Assembly (NCBI GenBank): GCA_964353455.1
Contig: CAYGWP010000140.1
Coordinates: forward strand, 1 to 18,603
Length of the DNA stretch: 18,603 nucleotides
Direction of reading: 5' to 3'
Origin: CAYGWP01 sp964353455
GTDB taxonomy: Bacteria > Planctomycetota > Phycisphaerae > FEN-1346
Positions within the stretch are counted from its first letter, which is position 1. The number at the start of each line of letters is the position of its first letter. Below the pieces are notes generated by a model. The model was not told the origin of the DNA. It made no database searches and worked only from the letters and a program-made list of their open reading frames with translations. Both the position numbers and the translations under genes were made by a program. Of the stretch, positions 14,606-18,603 are shown piece by piece.

Positions 14606-15748
14606 ATGGCGGCAAAGAGGGCGGCAGGCAAGCCCAACAAGGTCTATCGCATCGCGGTCATCGGCGGCGACGGCACTGGCCCGGAGGTCGTAAGGGAGGG
14701 ACTGAAGGTCCTGCGGGCGGCCGCCACGACCTTCAACTTCCAGTACGAGACCACCGACTTCGACTGTAACGGCGAGCGGTACCTGGCCCGCGGCGGAGAC
14801 CCCGGGAAGCCCTCCGTCCCGGTGATCGACGAGGCCGAGGTTGCCGCACTCAAGACCTTCGACGCCATTTACCTGGGGGCCGTCGGAGACCCGCGGATCG
14901 CGCCGGGCATCCTCGAAAAGGGCCTGCTCCTCAGGCTCAGGTTCGAACTGGACCAGTACATCAACCTGAGGCCGGTGAAGTTGTATCCGAACGTCCCCTG
15001 CCCGCTCGTGGGCAAGGGGCCGGCGGACGTCGATTTCGTCGTCGTCCGCGAGAACACCGAGGGCATCTACACCGGCATGGGCGGCGTCCAGTACCAGGGC
15101 ACGCCGCAGGAGGTCTCGACGCAGATCAACTGCACCACCCGCTTCGGGGCCGAGCGGGCCATCCGCTACGCCTTCGAGTTCTGCAAGCGCCGGGCCGGCC
15201 CCAAGCGAATGGTCACGCTCGTCCACAAGACGAACGTCCTGACGTTCGCGGGGGGGACGTGGTTCCGCGCGTTCCAGGAGGTCGGCGAAGAATATCCTGA
15301 TATCAAAAAAGATTATAACCATGTCGATGCCTGCTGCATGTGGCTCGTCAAGAACCCGGAGTACTACGACGTGATCGTCACGGACAACATCTTCGGCGAC
15401 ATCGTCACCGACCTTGCCGCCATCATCCAGGGCGGCCTGGGCGTGGCCGCAGGCGGAAACCTGAACCCGGCGGGCGTAAGCATGTACGAGCCGATGGGCG
15501 GATCCGCCCCAAAGTACACCGGAAAGAACGTCATCAACCCGCTTGCCGCCATCGGGGCGATCGCCATGCTCCTCCGCGAGACCGGCACGCACAAGGGCGA
15601 CCGGCGGCTGGCCGATGCCGGTAACCGCGTCGAGCAGGCCATCATGGCCACCACCCCGAAGATGAAGAGCATGGCCGCCGGACAGATGGGCTACTCCACA
15701 ACCGAGGTCGGCGACCTCGTGGCCGAGACCGTCGCGAAAGGCACGTGA
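14606..15748 (+). CDS. leuB: 3-isopropylmalate dehydrogenase-type oxidative decarboxylase
   Basis: 380 aa from the ATG at 14606, with AAGGGAGA upstream. Belongs to the isocitrate/isopropylmalate dehydrogenase family: AVIGGDGTGPEVV (17-29) at the start and the substrate-binding block LLLRLRFELDQYINLRP (107-123) of the LeuB kind. Further features are Y155 (EGIYTG), catalytic K208 (LVHKTNVLTFAGG), and metal ligands D241, D265 and D269 in VDA and FGDIVTD. LeuB oxidises and decarboxylates 3-isopropylmalate in leucine synthesis in the cytoplasm. At the cofactor site it reads GSAPKYTGKNVINP with K303-Y304, whereas NAD-dependent LeuB proteins usually have Asp-Ile; Lys-Tyr is the pair used by NADP-dependent isocitrate dehydrogenase. 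No leuA, leuC or leuD is adjacent, so another beta-hydroxyacid substrate (malate or tartrate type) cannot be excluded. The GH16 gene follows after 53 bases. Confidence 0.78.
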   Translation: MAAKRAAGKPNKVYRIAVIGGDGTGPEVVREGLKVLRAAATTFNFQYETTDFDCNGERYLARGGDPGKPSVPVIDEAEVAALKTFDAIYLGAVGDPRIAPGILEKGLLLRLRFELDQYINLRPVKLYPNVPCPLVGKGPADVDFVVVRENTEGIYTGMGGVQYQGTPQEVSTQINCTTRFGAERAIRYAFEFCKRRAGPKRMVTLVHKTNVLTFAGGTWFRAFQEVGEEYPDIKKDYNHVDACCMWLVKNPEYYDVIVTDNIFGDIVTDLAAIIQGGLGVAAGGNLNPAGVSMYEPMGGSAPKYTGKNVINPLAAIGAIAMLLRETGTHKGDRRLADAGNRVEQAIMATTPKMKSMAAGQMGYSTTEVGDLVAETVAKGT

Positions 15749-15759
15749 CACTTTTTTGC

Positions 15760-15778
15760 CGCGACCCGCAGGGTCGCG
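15760..15778. repeat. Short intergenic hairpin between the dehydrogenase and GH16 genes
   Basis: CGCGACCC (15760-15767) pairs exactly with GGGTCGCG (15771-15778) around GCA. A run of six T residues precedes it on the plus strand, the wrong side for a plus-strand terminator. The left flank TTTTGCCGCGACCCG resembles the arm of the large hairpin at 14466, so both may be the same kind of element. It lies 11 bases past the dehydrogenase stop and 23 bases before the GH16 start. Confidence 0.65.
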
Positions 15779-15801
15779 CGCGACTTGCGAGGTGGGTCGA
15801 T

Positions 15802-17577
15802 ATGAAACCAATCGCATTGCCCGCAGCGCTCTTCTGCGGCGTTCTGTGCGCCGCCCTTGCGGCGGGCGAGGCCCCCAAGCCGGAGGCCGCGGTCGCCGAG
15901 GCCCGGGTGTCCCTCGACGACTTCGAGGCCGATCCGCAAGGGTGGAAGTTCATCGGCGGCCAGGAGTTCCCGGGCGCGAAAGGCGCGCTGGAGCGCGACA
16001 CGGCCGCGGCCCACGCCGGCAAGGCGTCATACAGGCTGCGAGCCGACTTCAGCGGCGGCGGGGCGTACGTGGGCTGCTGGCGAGACCTTGCCGCACTCGC
16101 CGTAAGGGACCTCAAGGAGATCCGCCTCTGGATCAAGTCGAGCAACGTGAATGCGTTCGGCGTGCGCATAAATGATGCGTCGGGCCAGTGCCACCAGAAG
16201 AAAGCCATTCCCCTCGCCAAGACGGGCGAGTGGCAGGAAGTCGTCCTGAAGGTCCAGGACATTGTGGGCGATGAGCACTGGGGCGGCGCGAACGACGGCG
16301 CATGGCACGGCCCGGCCACCGGCTTCGGCCTGAATATCGCCAGGGACAATGTCGCGGATGCCGCAAAGGGAATCCTCTGGCTCGACGATGTGACCGCCCT
16401 GGTCGTCCCGCCCGGAAAGCCGACGATCCTTCCGTGCCTCCTCTCGCAGCCTGCGTGCAGGCCGGCCTATGGAGTCAACATCACATATAGATGGGATGCC
16501 GAGCCGATGGGCAGGGATTACACGGCCTTCGTCCACATCACGAGCGCCGACGGCAAGACGAAGTTCCAGGACGATCACCAGCCGCCCGGCTCTGCCGGGG
16601 CGAAGCCCGGCTCTGCCGAGGCGAAGCCCGGCGGCACGTCGCAGTGGTCGGGCCGCGTCCAGTACGAGAGGACCATCGCCGTGCCGACCGACGCCCCGCT
16701 GGGCGACTACAAAATCGTCGCCGGCCTGTATAACCCGAAGGGCGGCGCCCGCCAGAAGATAAAGGCCGGCGAAGGCGCAACGGACGCGGGAGAAGATGCG
16801 TGCCAAATCGGCGTCCTGAAACTGACCGCCGACGCACCCCTGCCCAAACTCGGCGCGCCCACCCTGAACTTGGGCGGCTACCGCATCACCTTCGACGAGG
16901 ACTTTAGCCAGAAGGAACTCAGCGTCTCGGCCTGGGGTCCCGGCACCCGCTGGATCGCCCACACGCCGTACGCCGGCGACTTCGGCGATGCGCGATTCGC
17001 CAACCCGACCAAGGACTTCCCGTTCACCATCGACGGCGGCATACTGCGGATCGAGGCGAAGAAGGTCGGCGACCGCTGGCAATCGGGCCTCCTCGCCTCG
17101 GTTGACCCGAAGGGCAACGGCTTTTCGCAGAAGTACGGATACTTCGAGATGCGGGCGAAGTTCCCCGGCGGCCCCGGCACCTGGCCGGCATTCTGGCTCC
17201 TCGGCGTCCCGAAACTTCTCGATAAGTCAAAGACTGGGATCGAGATCGACGTGGTCGAGCACTACGGCGTCCACCCCAACTCGCTCCACACGGTCGTCCA
17301 TCTCTGGTACCCCGACAAAAAGCACAAGGGCGACGCCGCGGTGTTCATCATCGGCGGCATGGCCGAGGACTTCCACAGGTACGGCGCCATGGTCGAGCCG
17401 GACTTCATCACCTTCTATTTCGACGGCGTGCCCCTCAGGAAGGTCCCGACGCCCGAAGAGGCCAAGGTGCCGCTGTACCTGCTGGTCGATCTGGCCCTGG
17501 GCAGCGGATGGCCCATCGACAAGACCCCCAACCCGTCATACATGTATGTCGATTACGTCAAGGCGTACTCGAAGTGA
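15802..17577 (+). CDS. Secreted multidomain GH16 glycoside hydrolase
   Basis: 591 aa from the ATG at 15802, with GAGGTGG upstream. Residues 1-21 are a signal peptide. Residues about 36-200 look like a beta-sandwich carbohydrate-binding domain (DDFEADPQGWKF, YRLRADFSGGGAYVGCW, LDDVTAL). Residues about 205-342 are an Ig-like middle domain (YTAFVHITSADG, APLGDYKIVAGLYNP) interrupted by the repeat insert at about 262-278. Residues about 358-590 are the GH16 catalytic jelly-roll: FDEDFS, GYFEMRAKFPGGPGTWPAFW, then the active-site motif EIDVVE with E481 (nucleophile), D483 and E486 (acid/base), and DFITFYFDGV near the end. The ExDxxE spacing matches the GH16 group that includes laminarinases and related beta-glucanases. 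GH16 enzymes cut beta-1,3/1,4 glucans or galactans with retention; agarase or carrageenase specificity cannot be decided. It fits the glycan-degrading theme but is transcribed apart from the minus-strand cluster. Confidence 0.9.
   Translation: MKPIALPAALFCGVLCAALAAGEAPKPEAAVAEARVSLDDFEADPQGWKFIGGQEFPGAKGALERDTAAAHAGKASYRLRADFSGGGAYVGCWRDLAALAVRDLKEIRLWIKSSNVNAFGVRINDASGQCHQKKAIPLAKTGEWQEVVLKVQDIVGDEHWGGANDGAWHGPATGFGLNIARDNVADAAKGILWLDDVTALVVPPGKPTILPCLLSQPACRPAYGVNITYRWDAEPMGRDYTAFVHITSADGKTKFQDDHQPPGSAGAKPGSAEAKPGGTSQWSGRVQYERTIAVPTDAPLGDYKIVAGLYNPKGGARQKIKAGEGATDAGEDACQIGVLKLTADAPLPKLGAPTLNLGGYRITFDEDFSQKELSVSAWGPGTRWIAHTPYAGDFGDARFANPTKDFPFTIDGGILRIEAKKVGDRWQSGLLASVDPKGNGFSQKYGYFEMRAKFPGGPGTWPAFWLLGVPKLLDKSKTGIEIDVVEHYGVHPNSLHTVVHLWYPDKKHKGDAAVFIIGGMAEDFHRYGAMVEPDFITFYFDGVPLRKVPTPEEAKVPLYLLVDLALGSGWPIDKTPNPSYMYVDYVKAYSK
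16585..16632 (+). repeat. In-frame 21-bp tandem palindromic repeat inside the GH16 gene
   Basis: Two 21-bp units (16585-16605 and 16606-16626) differ at one base and are followed by a third partial unit of six bases. Each encodes seven residues, PGSAGAK then PGSAEAK, then PGG. The DNA is palindromic: CCCGGC-TCT-GCCGGG at 16585-16599 and GGGC-GAA-GCCC at 16598-16608. The insert falls in a loop of the middle domain between DDHQP and GTSQW. Confidence 0.85.
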
Positions 17578-17709
17578 GGGTGGTTCAGTTCTTCGCCGCA
17601 TGCCAGACAACCCGGTCGCGCCGGATCGGTATCGCGTTTCCGGAGATCGCCCCGTGGGAGCGTCAGCCCTTGACAGGCACGGTTATGGGTGTCCCCAGAT
17701 TACCCCCTG

Positions 17710-18204
17710 CTAATGGTCGAGCAACTTAGCCAGGAAAAATGAGACAATAGCAGCTACAGCCAAGCACACAGCCGTCCACCAACCAAACCAGCCCATCCAG
17801 TTCCAGCCGGTGAGCCAACACAAGCTCTTGCACACGCCTGCGAGAGTCAGCCCAGCAACAGATAATAGGGCGGCGCAGAAGAATACCACGGCTATCACCG
17901 TTACTCCCTCTCTAGCCTGTATGGTCATAGATCTGACCAGGAGTTGGGCCACCAGCCGCATGCCTTCGTTTGAGTCAATCTCCAGCCCCTCATACGGAAG
18001 GCTGTCGAAACACCGCTCACAAACGAGATCCGGCGTAGTATCTCCGAGGCGCCTGGGTCTACACAGGCAGCCATCACCTGGCGCAATAATATGCGAACTG
18101 TTCATGTCGCATCTGGCGCCGCCGATCTTGCGCCACTGTTCCCCAATGTCGCTTTTCCACGCAGCCTGCGCCGCTGCGCGTGCCTCTTTTCTCTTGGTTC
18201 CCAT
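17710..18204 (-). CDS. Hypothetical membrane protein with N-terminal Cys-rich segment
   Basis: 164 aa from the ATG at 18204, with GAAGGAAG about seven bases upstream, which supports a real gene. The N-terminal soluble part is basic (KRKEARAAAQ), then has C32, CLC (46-48) and CERC (62-65), a spacing that could hold a zinc ion. Two hydrophobic helices follow at about 101-123 and 139-160, the second rich in Trp (WNWMGWFGWW nearby). No family is recognised. Codon use is clearly less GC-biased than in the carbohydrate genes. It is 38 bases downstream of the next small membrane-protein gene on the same strand, so the two may be co-transcribed. The 132-bp gap to the left (17578-17709), between this gene and the convergent GH16 gene, holds no gene or convincing terminator. 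Confidence 0.6.
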   Translation of the reverse strand: MGTKRKEARAAAQAAWKSDIGEQWRKIGGARCDMNSSHIIAPGDGCLCRPRRLGDTTPDLVCERCFDSLPYEGLEIDSNEGMRLVAQLLVRSMTIQAREGVTVIAVVFFCAALLSVAGLTLAGVCKSLCWLTGWNWMGWFGWWTAVCLAVAAIVSFFLAKLLDH

Positions 18205-18242
18205 TGCGGTCTTCCTTCAGTGTTGCTGTCCCTAGAAACCAC

Positions 18243-18425
18243 TCAACCTAACAACAGCCACAGCACGGCCGCAAGTAGCACGACAAGCACAGCAAGGGCA
18301 ATAGGAACAATGAACCTCTTGCGACCAATCGCAGGGCCGCCTTGCCAAGCTTCAGGAACTCGGAACCTCCCGCCGCATCTTGGGCAGATGCCCCATCCTC
18401 CCATGATCGTTCCGCCACTCTCCAT
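18243..18425 (-). CDS. Small zinc-ribbon-like single-helix membrane protein
   Basis: 60 aa from the ATG at 18425. Residues 14-17 are CPRC in the context ICPRCGGRFRVP, like the knuckle of MJ0042-type zinc ribbons, although only one Cys pair is present. Residues about 38-58 form one strongly hydrophobic helix ending LWLLLG. The start is uncertain: a TTG at 18446 abuts a GGAG, the ATG at 18425 lacks a good ribosome site, and an ATG at 18404 would also keep the Cys pair. The overlapping frame at 18248-18463 is a shadow. It lies 38 bases upstream of the other small membrane protein, which also has Cys pairs, so a linked role is possible. Function unknown. Confidence 0.45.
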   Translation of the reverse strand: MESGGTIMGGWGICPRCGGRFRVPEAWQGGPAIGRKRFIVPIALAVLVVLLAAVLWLLLG

Positions 18426-18485
18426 AATGCGTTGGTAGTACTGCAACTCCGGGGTGTCTGCAACTAAGTAGAACCGCAGAAAAAG

Positions 18486-18603
18486 TCATGCAGCTTTTTG
18501 TTGGACGTCGTCATGATCGAACATGAACCCCATTTTGTTCCGGTGGCCGTTGACGCGGGCGACGCCGCGGCGGAACGCCTGCACCAAGTCGTCGACCGTT
18601 GCG
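18486..18603 (-). CDS. C-terminal fragment of an unidentified gene running off the window
   Basis: An open minus-strand frame enters from the right edge and ends at TGA (18488-18486), giving 38 residues. It begins ATVDDLVQAF, continues RRGVARVNGHRNKMG, and ends DDVQQKAA. The first part is GC-rich with C/G-ending codons, like real genes here, which argues for coding. I do not recognise the family; a transposase or other DNA-mobility protein is a guess suggested only by the composition change next to it. Confidence 0.4.
   Translation of the reverse strand, partial: ATVDDLVQAFRRGVARVNGHRNKMGFMFDHDDVQQKAA

Noticed and set aside
15751..15778. Intrinsic terminator between the dehydrogenase and GH16 genes
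   Set aside because: The T-run precedes the hairpin on the plus strand and becomes an A-run after the hairpin on the minus strand, so neither strand has the right order.
18248..18463. 71-aa frame overlapping the small zinc-ribbon gene
   Set aside because: Same strand, shifted frame; the alternative frame has the CPRC knuckle and a clean membrane helix, while this one has no coherent features.
1..18603. CRISPR array, tRNA or rRNA genes
   Set aside because: No regularly spaced direct repeats, no tRNA cloverleaf with a TTCRA-type arm and no conserved rRNA sequence were seen; the repeats present are palindromes or one short tandem.

Overview
The window looks like a GC-rich (high-60s % by eye) chromosome segment from a polysaccharide-degrading bacterium, most plausibly a member of the Planctomycetota/PVC group. 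This rests on gene content: a Tat-exported sulfatase, exported polysaccharide-degrading enzymes, a DUF1565-type beta-helix protein, a large CXXCH-type di-heme protein, and many small GC-rich palindromes between genes. No rRNA or marker gene is present, so the taxonomy is an inference.

Layout. (1) Positions 1-213 hold no gene, only a cluster of GC-rich palindromes. (2) Positions 214-11570 form a dense minus-strand carbohydrate locus. In transcription order it encodes a solute-binding-protein/permease fusion (9276-11570), a MalG-type permease (8437-9279, ATGA overlap), a hairpin-rich 140-bp gap, a secreted beta-helix protein (6656-8296), a Tat-exported type I sulfatase (5142-6659, ATGA overlap), a heparinase II/III-type lyase (3182-5101), a Tat-exported mandelate-racemase-subgroup enolase-superfamily enzyme (1936-3144), and a secreted predicted (alpha/alpha)6 protein (214-1899). 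Upstream on the same strand is a secreted DUF6263-like protein (11656-12705). (3) A 306-bp divergent intergenic region (12706-13011) carries a row of small hairpins and a candidate minus-strand terminator. (4) On the plus strand are a di-heme cytochrome c peroxidase/MauG-like protein (13012-14418), a LeuB-type dehydrogenase (14606-15748) and a multidomain GH16 glycoside hydrolase (15802-17577), separated by palindromic elements. (5) From about 17700 to the right edge GC drops visibly. This part holds two small minus-strand membrane proteins with Cys motifs and the C-terminal 38 codons of an unidentified gene that runs off the window.

How it fits together (inference). The minus-strand cluster reads as a SusCD-free, ABC-transporter-based polysaccharide utilisation locus for a sulfated, uronate-containing glycan. 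Sulfatase, lyase and beta-helix protein would act outside the cytoplasm, and the two transporter polypeptides would import the products. No ABC ATPase, regulator or formylglycine-generating enzyme is present, so these must come from elsewhere. The most unusual points are the solute-binding-protein/permease fusion, the export signal on an enolase-superfamily enzyme, an in-frame palindromic repeat inside the GH16 gene, dispersed palindrome families, and short islands of A/T-rich codons inside otherwise GC-saturated genes.
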